Below are positions 33,317 to 42,577 of a stretch of 64,000 nucleotides of DNA, in pieces. The stretch comes from Streptosporangium sandarakinum (GTDB lineage: Bacteria > Actinomycetota > Actinomycetes > Streptosporangiales > Streptosporangiaceae): positions 2,108,001 to 2,172,000 of the forward strand of contig NZ_JACCCO010000001.1 of NCBI RefSeq assembly GCF_013409935.1, written 5' to 3'. Under the pieces are notes generated by a model that ran no database searches, was not told the origin of the DNA, and was given only the letters and a program-made list of their open reading frames with translations. Positions within the stretch are counted from its first letter, which is position 1, and every line of letters begins with the position of its first letter. The translations under genes and the position numbers were made by a program.

Positions 33317-34633
33317 ATGACTGCACGCTCGAAGCGCCTGGCGATCGTCGCCACCGCGCTCATGCTCGGTTCCGGTCTGGCCGCGTGCGGCACGGACGAC
33401 GCCACGTCCTCCGACGGCACCACCACGATCACCTTCTGGGACGACAACGGCGGCCCCGCCCGCACCCCGGTGTGGCAGCACATCATCGACGAATTCCAGA
33501 AGGCGAACCCGAAGATCAAGGTGAAGTACGTCGGCATCCCGATCGCCCAGGTGCAGCAGAAGTACGACACCGCCATCGCGGGCGGCGGCCTGCCCGACGT
33601 CGGCGGCGTCACCACGGCGATGCTGGCCAGCCTCGTGGCGCAGAAGGCGCTCGACCCGCTGGACACCCGGATCTCCGGCGGGGCGCTGAACGGCAGGCTG
33701 AACGAGCAGGTGGTGAACACCGTCAAGGCGACCGTGCCCGACGGCAAGACCTACATGATGCCGATGTCCACCAACATGGGCGTCTTCTGGTACCGGACCG
33801 ACTGGTTCAAGGAGGCCGGGCTGGAGGAGCCCAAGTCCTGGGACGAGTTCTTCACCGCCGCCGAGAAGCTGACCGACAAGTCCAAGAACCGCTACGGCTT
33901 CACCATCCGCGGCGGCGCGGGCTCGATCGCGCAGATGATGGAGGTGATCTACGGCCAGTCGGGCATCACCGAGATCTTCGACTCCTCCGGCAAGGCGACG
34001 GTCAACGACCCGAGGAACGTGGCCGCCCTGGAGAAGCTGACCGGCCTCTACGACAAGGTCACCCCCCAGGCCGACATCAACAACGACTACGTGAAGATGG
34101 TCGCCCAGTTCGACGGCGGCACCGTCGCGGTCATGCAGCACAACCTCGGGTCGTACAACAACCACGTCAAGGCGCTCGGCAAGGACAAGGTGGCGGCCAT
34201 GCCGGTGCCGATGTCCGACAGCGGCGTCCGGACGGTCGTGTCCAACCCGGTCGCCGGGATCGGCCTGTTCGCGAACGGCGAGAACAAGGACGCCGCCTAC
34301 CGGTTCGCCGAGTTCGCCGCCTCCAAGGCGATGAACAGCCACTGGGCCGAGAAGACCGGCGTGCTGCCGGCCAACACCGAGGTCAACGACGAGCCGTGGA
34401 TCCAGGGTCTGCAGCACGTCTCCGCGGCGGTCAAGGTGCTCAACGACCCGGGCACCAAGGTCGTGCAGATGCCCTACTACCTGCCCGAGTTCAACGCGAT
34501 CACCAAGACCGACGCGGAGCCGGAGTTCCAGAAGGTCCTGCAGGGCAGCCTGACCGCCAAGGAGTTCCTGGACACCCTCGCGGCCAAGCTGACCGAGGCC
34601 CAGACCGCCTACAAGCAGCGCAACGGCGGCTGA
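33317..34633 (+). CDS. Sugar ABC transporter solute-binding lipoprotein
   Basis: This 438-residue protein starts at ATG 33317 with GGGAG upstream. It has a lipoprotein signal (IVATALMLGSGLAACG), with Cys24 as the lipidation site. The remainder is a family 1 extracellular binding fold (TITFWDDNGGPARTPVWQHI, MPMSTNMGVFWYRTDWFKEA). It should capture oligogalacturonides or uronates for the permeases at 26343-28144. The 193-base gap before it has no ORF, so it may have its own promoter and be made in larger amounts. Confidence 0.93.
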   Translation: MTARSKRLAIVATALMLGSGLAACGTDDATSSDGTTTITFWDDNGGPARTPVWQHIIDEFQKANPKIKVKYVGIPIAQVQQKYDTAIAGGGLPDVGGVTTAMLASLVAQKALDPLDTRISGGALNGRLNEQVVNTVKATVPDGKTYMMPMSTNMGVFWYRTDWFKEAGLEEPKSWDEFFTAAEKLTDKSKNRYGFTIRGGAGSIAQMMEVIYGQSGITEIFDSSGKATVNDPRNVAALEKLTGLYDKVTPQADINNDYVKMVAQFDGGTVAVMQHNLGSYNNHVKALGKDKVAAMPVPMSDSGVRTVVSNPVAGIGLFANGENKDAAYRFAEFAASKAMNSHWAEKTGVLPANTEVNDEPWIQGLQHVSAAVKVLNDPGTKVVQMPYYLPEFNAITKTDAEPEFQKVLQGSLTAKEFLDTLAAKLTEAQTAYKQRNGG

Positions 34634-34692
34634 CCCGGCGCCGGGCCCTTCCTCCCCTTCCTTCCCCCTCACCTGACCTGCGGAGGAACTTC

Positions 34693-36009
34693 ATGAAACG
34701 GACGGCCACCCTCACCGCCCTGTTGTCCCTGGCGGCCCTGGCCGCCCCGCCCGCGCTGGCGGCGGTCCCCGGCCCCGCCGCCCCGGCCACCGCGTCCGGC
34801 CACGGCCACGGCGCCGACCTCGGCCGGCAGACCCTTCCCGGAGGCGACGGCTGGGCCGCCGAGGGGACGGGCACCACCGGCGGCGCCGCCGCCCCCGTCG
34901 GGAACGTCCATACGGTCACCACCCGCGCCGGGCTGGCCGCCGCGCTCGCCTCTCCGGGACCGAGGATCATCTACGTCTCGGGGACCATCGAGCCGGACAG
35001 GACCTGCGCCGACTACGTGACCGGCGGCTACTCCCTGGAGGCCTACCTCTCGGCCTACGACCCCGCGGTGTGGGGCCGGGACACCGAGCCGTCCGGACCG
35101 CAGGAGGAGGCCCGCGCCGCCTCCGCGGCCCGGCAGACCGCGGACATCAAGCTCAAGGTCCCCTCCGACACCACCATCGTCGGCCTGGGCGGGAACGCCG
35201 TCATCCGCGGCGTCAACCTGCACGTCGACAAGGCCGACAACGTCATCATCCGCAACATCACCTTCGAGGACACCGCCGACTGCTTCCCGCAGTGGGACCC
35301 CACCGACGGCGACGAGGGCAACTGGAACTCCCTCTACGACAGCATCTCGGTGACCGGCTCCACGCACGTGTGGGCCGACCACAACACCTTCACCGACGGC
35401 GACAACCCCGACTCCGGCCAGCCGCTGTACTTCGGGCGGCCCTACCAGGTCCACGACGGGCAGCTCGACATCACTTCGGGCTCCAACTACGTGACGGCGT
35501 CGTGGAACCGGTTCACCGACCACGACAAGACGATGCTGATCGGCTCGACCAACAACCCGGCCACCGACTCGGGCAAGCTCAAGGTCACCGTCCACCACAA
35601 CCACTTCAGGAACACGCTCCAGCGGCTGCCCCGGGTCCGCTTCGGGCAGGTGCACGTCTACAACAACCACTACGAGGTGCCGAGCGACTCGGGCTTCGAG
35701 TACGCGCTGGGCGTGGGCGTCGGATCGCAGATCTTCGCGGAGAACAACTTCTTCCGGCTCGGCCGCGCGGTGAACCCGGCGTCGCTGCTCCACGACTGGG
35801 GCGGCACCGCCCTCACCGCCCGCGGCAACGTGCTGCGGGTAGGCGGCAAGGTCTCCCCGATCGACCTCGTCGCGGTCTACAACGCCGCCCACGACCCCGA
35901 CCTCGGCTCCGACGCGGGCTGGACCCCGACCCTGCACACCGGGATCGACCCGGCGGAGTCGGTCCGGCTGTCGGTGTCGCAGCGCGCGGGCGCGGGCCGC
36001 GTGCGCTGA
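34693..36009 (+). CDS. Secreted pectate lyase, polysaccharide lyase family 1
   Basis: This 438-residue protein starts at ATG 34693, preceded by GGAGG, with a signal peptide (MKRTATLTALLSLAALAAPP...ALAAVPG). The right-handed beta-helix is recognisable: IIRNITFEDTADCFPQWDPT, the STHVWADHNTFTDG calcium-site strand, TSGSNYVTASWNRFTDHDKT, and the catalytic-arginine segment TLQRLPRVRFGQVHVYNNHY. It cleaves polygalacturonate by beta-elimination outside the cell. It follows the binding-protein gene by 59 bases, so intake and depolymerisation are probably co-expressed. Confidence 0.93.
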   Translation: MKRTATLTALLSLAALAAPPALAAVPGPAAPATASGHGHGADLGRQTLPGGDGWAAEGTGTTGGAAAPVGNVHTVTTRAGLAAALASPGPRIIYVSGTIEPDRTCADYVTGGYSLEAYLSAYDPAVWGRDTEPSGPQEEARAASAARQTADIKLKVPSDTTIVGLGGNAVIRGVNLHVDKADNVIIRNITFEDTADCFPQWDPTDGDEGNWNSLYDSISVTGSTHVWADHNTFTDGDNPDSGQPLYFGRPYQVHDGQLDITSGSNYVTASWNRFTDHDKTMLIGSTNNPATDSGKLKVTVHHNHFRNTLQRLPRVRFGQVHVYNNHYEVPSDSGFEYALGVGVGSQIFAENNFFRLGRAVNPASLLHDWGGTALTARGNVLRVGGKVSPIDLVAVYNAAHDPDLGSDAGWTPTLHTGIDPAESVRLSVSQRAGAGRVR

Positions 36010-36024
36010 TCCGCTCAGGGAGCC

Positions 36025-36059
36025 GGGGCCCCGGTCCGCGTACGGCGGGCCGGGGCCCC
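36025..36059. terminator. Bidirectional hairpin between pectate lyase and aldehyde dehydrogenase genes
   Basis: A 15-bp stem with one mismatch (GGGGCCCCGGTCCGC / GCGGGCCGGGGCCCC) and loop GTACG lies between the convergent genes. Confidence 0.8.
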
Positions 36060-36073
36060 GCGCGTGCCGGCCG

Positions 36074-37561
36074 TCAGGCGGACAGGACGCCGTCGACGCG
36101 GCGCGGGACGCCGAGGGGGTTGTCGTCGCGCAGCTCGGGCGGGAGCAGCTCGGCCGGCCAGTCCTGGTAGGAGGTGGGCGTCAGCCAGCGGCTGATCGCG
36201 GCGGCGCCGACCGAGGTGTGGGCGGGGGCGGTGCTGGCGGGCCAGGGGCCGCCGTGGTGCATCGCCCAGCTCACCGCGACCCCGGTGGGCCAGCCGTTCC
36301 AGATCAGCCGCCCGGCCTTCCCGAGCAGCACCTCGGCGACCTCGCGGGCCTCCGCCGGGTCGTCCGCGTGGACGGTGGCGGTGAGCGCCCCGTCCAGCCG
36401 CTCCAGTACGGCGGGCAGCTCGGCGGGGTCGGCGTAGGTGACCACGATCGCGGCCGGGCCGAAGCACTCCTCGGCGATGCCGGGCAGGGCCTCGGCGAAT
36501 GTCGCCAGGTCGGTGGTGAACACCTGGGGCGTCACCGCGAACGCGCCCTCGCCGGGCCGTCCCTGGGCGAGCGGGGTCAGCGCGCCCAGCCGCTCCAGCC
36601 CGTGCAGGAACCCGCCCCGCATCCGCTCGGTCAGCATCGGCCCGCCGGCGGTGGCGGCGACCGCCTCGGCGACGGACTTCAGCAGCTCGGCGTCGTCGGG
36701 CACGAACATCAGGCCCGGGTTGGTGCAGAACTGGCCGACACCGAGGGTGAGCGAGGCGGCGAACCCCGCCGCGAGTCCCTTGCGGTGGTCAGGGGACAGG
36801 GCGGAGGGCAGGACGACCACCGGGTTGACGCTGCCCAGCTCGCCGTAGAACGGGATCGGGTCGGGCCGCTCGTCGATGAGCGCCTGGATGGCCTTGCCGC
36901 CGGGGATGGACCCGGTGAAACCGACCGCCACCACTTCGGGGTGCCGCGCCAGGGCCTTGCCGGCGTCCAGCCCCCGGACCAGGCCGAGGAGCGCGGGGTC
37001 GGGCAGGGCGCCCTGGATGATCCGGTGGGACAGCTCGGAGGTGCGGGGGTGCCCGTCGTGTGCCTTGACCACCACCGGGCAGCCGGCGGCCAGGGCCGAG
37101 GCGGTGTCGCCGCCGGCGACCGAGAACGCGAAGGGGAAGTTGCTCGCCGCGAACACGCCGACCACGCCGGGCAGCGGGTGGTTCATGCGGCGCAGGTCGG
37201 GGGTGGGCGGCTCGGTCCTGGCGTGGTCGATCACCGCCTCGACGTGGGCGCCGTCACGCAGGACCCGGGCGAAGAGCCGGAACTGCCCGGCGGCCCGGCC
37301 GACCTCGCCGCGCAGCCGTACCTCGCCGAGCGCGGTCTCCGCGTCGGCGGCCCGCCACAGCTCCTCGATGTTCGCCTCCAGCGCGTCGGCGACCGCTTCG
37401 AGCACCGCGGCCCGGTCGGCGGCCCGCCAGGCGGGGGCGGCGGCGTGCGCGGCGCGGACGGCGGCGTCCACCTCCTCGTCGGAGGTCAGGGGGAAGGGAT
37501 CGCCGAAGGACTCGCCGGTCCGGGGGTCATATGAGTGGATCAACGCGGAGCAACCTTTCAT
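36074..37561 (-). CDS. 2-oxoglutarate semialdehyde dehydrogenase (aldehyde dehydrogenase family)
   Basis: ATG 37561 gives 495 residues; GTG 37588 and TTG 37543 (with AAAGG ahead of it) are also possible starts. It carries the NAD(P) fold (FAASNFPFAFSVAGGDTASA), the GFTGSIPGGKAIQ motif, the general-base region (YGELGSVNPVVVLP) and catalytic Cys in GVGQFCTNPG. This form is characteristic of ketoglutarate-semialdehyde dehydrogenases acting after KdgD. It would convert the KdgD product to 2-oxoglutarate for the TCA cycle. It is convergent with the pectate lyase gene and has its own operator. Confidence 0.9.
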   Translation of the reverse strand: MKGCSALIHSYDPRTGESFGDPFPLTSDEEVDAAVRAAHAAAPAWRAADRAAVLEAVADALEANIEELWRAADAETALGEVRLRGEVGRAAGQFRLFARVLRDGAHVEAVIDHARTEPPTPDLRRMNHPLPGVVGVFAASNFPFAFSVAGGDTASALAAGCPVVVKAHDGHPRTSELSHRIIQGALPDPALLGLVRGLDAGKALARHPEVVAVGFTGSIPGGKAIQALIDERPDPIPFYGELGSVNPVVVLPSALSPDHRKGLAAGFAASLTLGVGQFCTNPGLMFVPDDAELLKSVAEAVAATAGGPMLTERMRGGFLHGLERLGALTPLAQGRPGEGAFAVTPQVFTTDLATFAEALPGIAEECFGPAAIVVTYADPAELPAVLERLDGALTATVHADDPAEAREVAEVLLGKAGRLIWNGWPTGVAVSWAMHHGGPWPASTAPAHTSVGAAAISRWLTPTSYQDWPAELLPPELRDDNPLGVPRRVDGVLSA

Positions 37562-37607
37562 CACCGTGAAGCGCCCCCGCGGGGGCACGCGAGAACCACT
37601 CTCTTAC

Positions 37608-37621
37608 GGTAAGCGCTTTCC
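37608..37621. promoter_or_regulatory. LacI/GalR-type operator of the semialdehyde dehydrogenase gene
   Basis: GGTAAGCGCTTTCC is a near-perfect palindrome with the AAGCGCTT core typical of LacI-family sites. On the minus strand it lies just downstream of an AT-rich TAAAATATTA stretch that could hold the -10. Its core differs from the TGCAACCGGTTGCA sites near lacI. Confidence 0.65.
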
Positions 37622-37675
37622 CCAACAGGGGGTAATATTTTACAGAGGGTTGTGCTCATGGCATGGAACGGTCTC

Positions 37676-40600
37676 TCAGATTCCGGCGTGGATGTGCGCG
37701 GCCCACAGGGCGGGACTGGCGGGATAGTCCTCGCGAAGCCGGCGGACGGCGTCGTGCAGCGCGTGAGCCGCCCGATCCGTGCGCGGTGCGCTCCTGCCGC
37801 CCTCGGTGAGCCGGGTGTAGACGTCATCGGCCATCCGGACGGCGACGGTGTCGTCGATGGGCCACAGCGTGCCGATGACCCCGCGGTATCCGGCGAGCTG
37901 GAAGGCCGAGGTGATGTGCACGGCCTCGTCGGCGAGACGCTGGTTGCTCCTGGTGGTGCTGCACGCCGACAGATAGGCCAGTTCGGCCGCGGGAAGTCTC
38001 AACCGTGAGATGTCAGGGACGGTGAGCGGTCTGGTGGCGTGGTCGTGCAGCAGCAGCCTGCTGGCGGCGGGGGTGTTCCGGTCGCTGACCCCGTGGCAGG
38101 AGAAGTGCGCGACGCGGTGCCGCGGCAGCGTCTCCAGGACCGCGTCGTAGGTGGCCTCCGAGCCGATGAGGACGCGACTGCCGGGCAGGAGCTCGCCCAG
38201 GCGGGCCGCCTCCGCGTCGGCACCCGGCAGCCTGTGGGCCTGCGGGGTCTCGGGCATCGCCACGACGAGTGCCCCCACCGGCTCGTCGCAGGCAGGCGAG
38301 AGGGGTGCCTGGTGTTCGCGGCGCGCATGGCGCAGAGCGCGGATCGTCGGGGTGTAGGAGGAGACGACACGGTCCAGGACCGTTCGCCGCGCCTTCGGTC
38401 GCAGGTCACCGTGGTGGCCGGCGGCGTGTAGGGGCAGGAAGGCCATGTCGCCGACGGGGCACCACCAAAGGCGCGGCAACGCCTCCTCCCGCCCGGAATC
38501 GCCGGTGAACCCGAGTTCCGACATGACGGGCTCGGCGACCGCGTCCCAGAGCCGGCCGAGAACGGCGAGGATCTCCCGCTGTCCTCGCAGCCGCTCCCTC
38601 ATGGATCCGCCGCCGGAGGTCACGGCGTCCACGGCGTCGGTGAAACGAACGACCTGCTCGGTCACCAGGTCGCCGTTGAGACCCGGCAGTTCCACGGTCC
38701 GCACGGGTCGCTCCGCGTCGTCCGTGAGGATCAGAGCGTCGCATCGGTGCTCTCCCGCGCTCACCACCACCACCGGCCCGTCGGCGGCCTGCCGTCGCAG
38801 TTCGTCGACGGACGGCGCGAGCAGGAACCTTTCGAAGCCCGGCACTGCACGCACCCGCTCCAGCAGTCCGTCCCACTCCAGCGCGAGCCGTCCGCGTCGT
38901 TCGGCGAGCCGCCGGGCCGCCTCGTACGGGGGCGTCCCGGCGCCTGCCCGCGTGTCCCCGATCCCCGCTCCCGGCAGCCCCGTGTCCGGCCCGTCGGCGT
39001 CGACGTGGTCGACGACGTCCAGCTCGTCGCGGAGGCGGGTGAACTCGGCCGCGAGCTCCGGCTCCCGCACCCGTAGGTCGTTGAGGTCGCCACGGGCGTC
39101 CATCGCCTCGCCCAGCAGCACTCCGCGCACCTGTTCCAGCAGCTCCACCGCGCGGGCCGGCCTCCCCGCCAGGAGAGCGGCGGACGCCGCCTCCGCGGCC
39201 AGCCCGTTCACCCTGCCGAGGCCGTTCTCGCGGTCCATTCGCGCGAGCCGCCGCGGCGCCATCCGCGGCAGCAGAGCGATCGCCTCCTCGTACGCGGCGA
39301 GCGCGGCGGCGCCGTCACCCGCCGCGGTCTCCGCCGCCCCCAGCCCCCGGTTCGCCCGGATCCGCTGGACGACCGGGGCGATCGCGGACCGTGACGCCTC
39401 GGCGAGGACACGCCGGGCCTCGGCGAGCGCGGCCTCGTCGCCCTCGTTCTGGAACCGCGCTCGCAGCGCGTGTCCGAGGGTGATGAGATACATGGCGCGG
39501 TGGAGGTGGTCGGCGGGGGTGGCGCGGACCAAGCCACGTGCCGTCTCGATGGTCTCGGCCAGCACGGCCGGATCCCTGGACCGCAGATACGAGACCCACA
39601 GCGCGACGCTGAGATTGTTGAGCGCGGCGAGACGAAGCGGATGACCGTACGGAGCGGCCTCGGCGACCTGCCGGTGGATCCGTACCGCCTCCTCGGCCGC
39701 GGAGGCGTTCTCCGCCCGGAGGGACGACTGGTGCAGCGCGAGCCCGAGGTTGTTCAGATATACGACGCGGTCGGGGTGATCCGGCGGCGCGGCCGCGACG
39801 GCCTCCCCGGACGTCCGTATCGCCTCCTCCAGTGCGGCGAGGTCCTCGGTCCGCTCGAACATGTGCCGCAGCAGAAGTCCCAGGGTGTTCAACCAGACGG
39901 GACGGCCGGGCGCGTCGGGCGCCGAGGCCGCGAGGGCTTCCCGTACGGCCCACACCGCCTCGTCCAGCACCCCGGCGTCACCGGCCTGCCTGATCAGACG
40001 GTGCAGGGCCAGCCCGAGGGTGCCCAGGTAGAGGGGACGGTGGGGATCGCCGGGTGAGACGGACGCCACCGTCTCCCGGGCGGACCGCACCGCCTCCTCC
40101 AGCGCTCCCACGTCACCGGTCCGCTCGTACAGGCGCGACAGCCCGATCGCCAGGTTGTTCATGGCGATCGCGTATACGCCCGAGCCCGGGCCGGAGGCCG
40201 CGATGGCCTCCCGGAACGCCCGCACCGCCTCCTCCAGCGGGGCCGGCTCCTCCGCGCGCCCGGCCAGCAGGGCGCTTCCCAGGTTGTCGAGGTATCCGGC
40301 CCGCGCGGGATCATCGGGCGGGGTCAGCGCCACCACCCGGCGGGATGTCCGGACCGCCTCGGCCAGGGTTTCCGGGTCTCCGGTCCGCTCGGCCGAGAGG
40401 CGCAGGCCGGTGCCCAGGACGGCGAGTGCCATGACGTACCCGGCGGCATCGGGATCAGCGGTCGCCACCGTCTCCCGGGACAGCCGTACGGCCTCGGCGA
40501 GCGCGGCCGGGTCACCGGTCGCCATGAACGTCTCCTGCAGGATGGTGGAGAGGTTGACCCGGTGGACGGCGTAGTCCGGGTCGGAGCGCGGGGTGGCCGC

Positions 40601-41986
40601 CACGGCCGCGCGTCCCGGCCGCACCGCCTCGGTGAGTGCGCCGATGTCACCGGTCCGTTGGAAGAGGCGCGTCAGAACGCCCGCCAGACGGTCCCGGGCG
40701 CTCGGGCCGTCGGGGTCTTCGAGGGGAGTCGCCGCCACGACGTCCCGCGCCACCTTGACGGCCTCGGTCAGTACGGGGAGGTCCTCGGTCCTCTCGGCCA
40801 GTTCCCGCAGTACGACCCCGTGGCCCCGCAGGTACGGGGCATGGGCCGGATGCTCCGGCGGGGTGGCCGCCACCGCCTCCCGGATGAACCGCTCGGCTTC
40901 CGCCAGCGTGGCGATATCACCGCTCCGCCCGAACAGCCTCCACAGGGCGGCCCCCAGGTTGTGGGCGTACGCGCCCCGGTGGCGATGATCGGCGGGGACC
41001 GACTCCAGCGCGGCGCGGCCCACCCGCACCGCCTCGGTCAGCGTGTCCGCGTCGCCGGTGCGCACGGCCATCATCCGCAGGAACAGCCCGAGGTTGTTGA
41101 GATGGTCGGCGTGACGGGGGTCCCGGGGGCCACCCACCGCCACCGCCTCCCGGAGCACCCGGACCGCCTCCTCCAGGGCCTCCGGTTCCGTCGCCCTTCC
41201 GGAGGCCGATGTGCCGAGGGCCAGTCCGAGATTGGACAGCATCATGGCCCGATCGGGGTGGTCGAGCGGAGCGGTCGTGACGGCCTCGCGTCCCAGCCGC
41301 ACCGCCTCGTCCAGCGTCTCCGCGTCGCCGGTGTGCTCGAACAGCATCCGCAGCGCGTAGCCGAGGTTGTTCAGGCGCGTCACGTGTTCGGGTTCCTGGG
41401 CGTCACCGAGGGCCATCGCCTCCCGGTTCACCCGCACCGACTCCTCCAGTGCTCCCGGCTCGTGGGTCCGCTCGAACAGCGTCATGAGGGTCAGCCCGAG
41501 GATGAACAGGATCCCGGCCCGGTTCGGATGACCGGGCGGGGCCGCCGCGACGGCCTCGCGTCCCGACCGCACCGCCTCGGCGAGCACCCGTGTGTCCCCG
41601 GTCCTGTCGGCCAGTGCCCGCAGGACGTTGCCGAGGGCGGCCACCCGGTCGGCGTGCTCCGGTTCGCGGGGGTCACCGGCCGCCACCGCTTCCTGACACA
41701 CCCGTGCCACCGCGGCCAGCGTCGGCATGTCGCCGGTCCGGTCGAACAGGGCTCCCAGCAGATTCCCCAGGAAGGAGAGGGCCTCGGCGCGATGTGGATG
41801 ACCGGGCGGAAGGCTCTCCACGACCTGGCGCGCCGAGCCGGCCGCCCGGCGCAGGGCGTCCAGATCTCCCGTACGCGTGTAGTCGTCCACCTCGGCGAGA
41901 GCCCGCCGGTACCAGGCGTCCGGCGCTCCGGATCCGGAAGAGGACTGGGCGCCCGGCCCGGCGTCCTCCTGTGCGGGGAAGTCCAT
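37676..41986 (-). CDS. TPR-CHAT protein (caspase-like effector), 1436 aa
   Basis: ATG 41986 has GGAGG close upstream. Residues about 25-1010 are some 19-20 TPR-like repeats of 44-46 residues (RTGDxxxLxEAVRxxREAVA followed by a PP-HPxRA-x2-LNNLG segment). A helical region follows (LEQVRGVLLGEAMDARGDLN). The C-terminal CHAT protease domain (from about 1130) has the catalytic His1298 in VAHFSCHGVSDRNTP and Cys1342 in AYLSACSTTRSNQ, with DEAVHITSAFQLAG and GVIGTLWPIDD as in separase/caspase-like CHAT proteins. Both catalytic residues are intact. No signal peptide or membrane helix is visible. It is divergent from a small Cys-rich protein and membrane protein operon; a conflict or programmed-death role is inferred. 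Confidence 0.85.
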   Translation of the reverse strand: MDFPAQEDAGPGAQSSSGSGAPDAWYRRALAEVDDYTRTGDLDALRRAAGSARQVVESLPPGHPHRAEALSFLGNLLGALFDRTGDMPTLAAVARVCQEAVAAGDPREPEHADRVAALGNVLRALADRTGDTRVLAEAVRSGREAVAAAPPGHPNRAGILFILGLTLMTLFERTHEPGALEESVRVNREAMALGDAQEPEHVTRLNNLGYALRMLFEHTGDAETLDEAVRLGREAVTTAPLDHPDRAMMLSNLGLALGTSASGRATEPEALEEAVRVLREAVAVGGPRDPRHADHLNNLGLFLRMMAVRTGDADTLTEAVRVGRAALESVPADHRHRGAYAHNLGAALWRLFGRSGDIATLAEAERFIREAVAATPPEHPAHAPYLRGHGVVLRELAERTEDLPVLTEAVKVARDVVAATPLEDPDGPSARDRLAGVLTRLFQRTGDIGALTEAVRPGRAAVAATPRSDPDYAVHRVNLSTILQETFMATGDPAALAEAVRLSRETVATADPDAAGYVMALAVLGTGLRLSAERTGDPETLAEAVRTSRRVVALTPPDDPARAGYLDNLGSALLAGRAEEPAPLEEAVRAFREAIAASGPGSGVYAIAMNNLAIGLSRLYERTGDVGALEEAVRSARETVASVSPGDPHRPLYLGTLGLALHRLIRQAGDAGVLDEAVWAVREALAASAPDAPGRPVWLNTLGLLLRHMFERTEDLAALEEAIRTSGEAVAAAPPDHPDRVVYLNNLGLALHQSSLRAENASAAEEAVRIHRQVAEAAPYGHPLRLAALNNLSVALWVSYLRSRDPAVLAETIETARGLVRATPADHLHRAMYLITLGHALRARFQNEGDEAALAEARRVLAEASRSAIAPVVQRIRANRGLGAAETAAGDGAAALAAYEEAIALLPRMAPRRLARMDRENGLGRVNGLAAEAASAALLAGRPARAVELLEQVRGVLLGEAMDARGDLNDLRVREPELAAEFTRLRDELDVVDHVDADGPDTGLPGAGIGDTRAGAGTPPYEAARRLAERRGRLALEWDGLLERVRAVPGFERFLLAPSVDELRRQAADGPVVVVSAGEHRCDALILTDDAERPVRTVELPGLNGDLVTEQVVRFTDAVDAVTSGGGSMRERLRGQREILAVLGRLWDAVAEPVMSELGFTGDSGREEALPRLWWCPVGDMAFLPLHAAGHHGDLRPKARRTVLDRVVSSYTPTIRALRHARREHQAPLSPACDEPVGALVVAMPETPQAHRLPGADAEAARLGELLPGSRVLIGSEATYDAVLETLPRHRVAHFSCHGVSDRNTPAASRLLLHDHATRPLTVPDISRLRLPAAELAYLSACSTTRSNQRLADEAVHITSAFQLAGYRGVIGTLWPIDDTVAVRMADDVYTRLTEGGRSAPRTDRAAHALHDAVRRLREDYPASPALWAAHIHAGI

Positions 41987-42112
41987 GGCACCTCCGGCAG
42001 CGCGTCCCACGCCCACGACGACGCGGACGTCTCTCCGACCGGAGAACGGCGCCGGCCGTCAGTGGACCGACGACGGACCGTCTCATCCGGGTTCCACCGT
42101 TCCGGACTCACT

Positions 42113-42134
42113 CTGATCATGATTATCTGGTCAG
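42113..42134. promoter_or_regulatory. Imperfect inverted repeat in the CHAT divergent promoter region
   Basis: CTGATCA and TGGTCAG (6 of 7 bases complementary) flank an AT-rich 8-base spacer containing TGATTATC. It lies in the 201-base spacer between the CHAT gene and the small-protein gene, 54 bases before the latter's start. An operator or promoter element is possible. Confidence 0.35.
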
Positions 42135-42187
42135 GCAACCCCTTTGGGGAGGCACGGTGCCGGGCGCGGTGTGAGAGGTGCGGGGCT

Positions 42188-42577
42188 GTGGGCGATACGG
42201 CCGAGCGGATCAGGCGGTTGTGCACCGCGATGGAGGACGGCGAGTTCCACGCTCTGGCCGACGAGGCGGGGGCCGGTGACGTGGTGACGCGGCTCCTCAC
42301 CGCGATCAGGGGGGCGGGCGGCGACCCCTCCGCTCTCGTGAAGGATCTGGACGCCTTGGACGAGGCCATGGCGACGCTCGGAGTCGGCCCGGTGACCCGG
42401 CCGGAACGCGCCTACCGGGCGTTGCCCGGAAGCGGCGGCGGACATCCGGTGGTGCACGCCTGGACCTGCCCGGCCGCCGTGCCGTGCGACCGTGTCGAGG
42501 TCGCCGCCCGGGACGCCGGGCCACCGCGCTGCGCGGCGACGGACCGGCCCCTCACATCGGTCCGGGTCCGGACGTGA
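42188..42577 (+). CDS. Small Cys-rich protein encoded opposite the CHAT gene, 129 aa
   Basis: GTG 42188 is preceded by GAGAGG; upstream in-frame residues look like translated spacer. The N-terminal 65 residues are helical (RIRRLCTAMEDGEFHALADE, ALVKDLDALDEAMATLGVGP). The C-terminus has a zinc-ribbon-like segment: His90, Cys94, Cys100 and Cys115 in VVHAWTCPAAVPCDRVEV and PPRCAATDRPL. The stop overlaps the next start by GTGA. I cannot match it to a named family. Its placement suggests a regulatory or adaptor component of the CHAT module. Confidence 0.7.
   Translation: MGDTAERIRRLCTAMEDGEFHALADEAGAGDVVTRLLTAIRGAGGDPSALVKDLDALDEAMATLGVGPVTRPERAYRALPGSGGGHPVVHAWTCPAAVPCDRVEVAARDAGPPRCAATDRPLTSVRVRT

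Noticed and set aside
38445..39644. Ser/Arg-rich plus-strand frame opposite the CHAT protease domain
   Set aside because: Composition is typical of antisense reading of GC-rich DNA, with no ribosome site or motif.
40562..42187. Large plus-strand frame antisense to the CHAT gene
   Set aside because: It mirrors the TPR repeats in another frame; only the portion from GTG 42188 has protein character.
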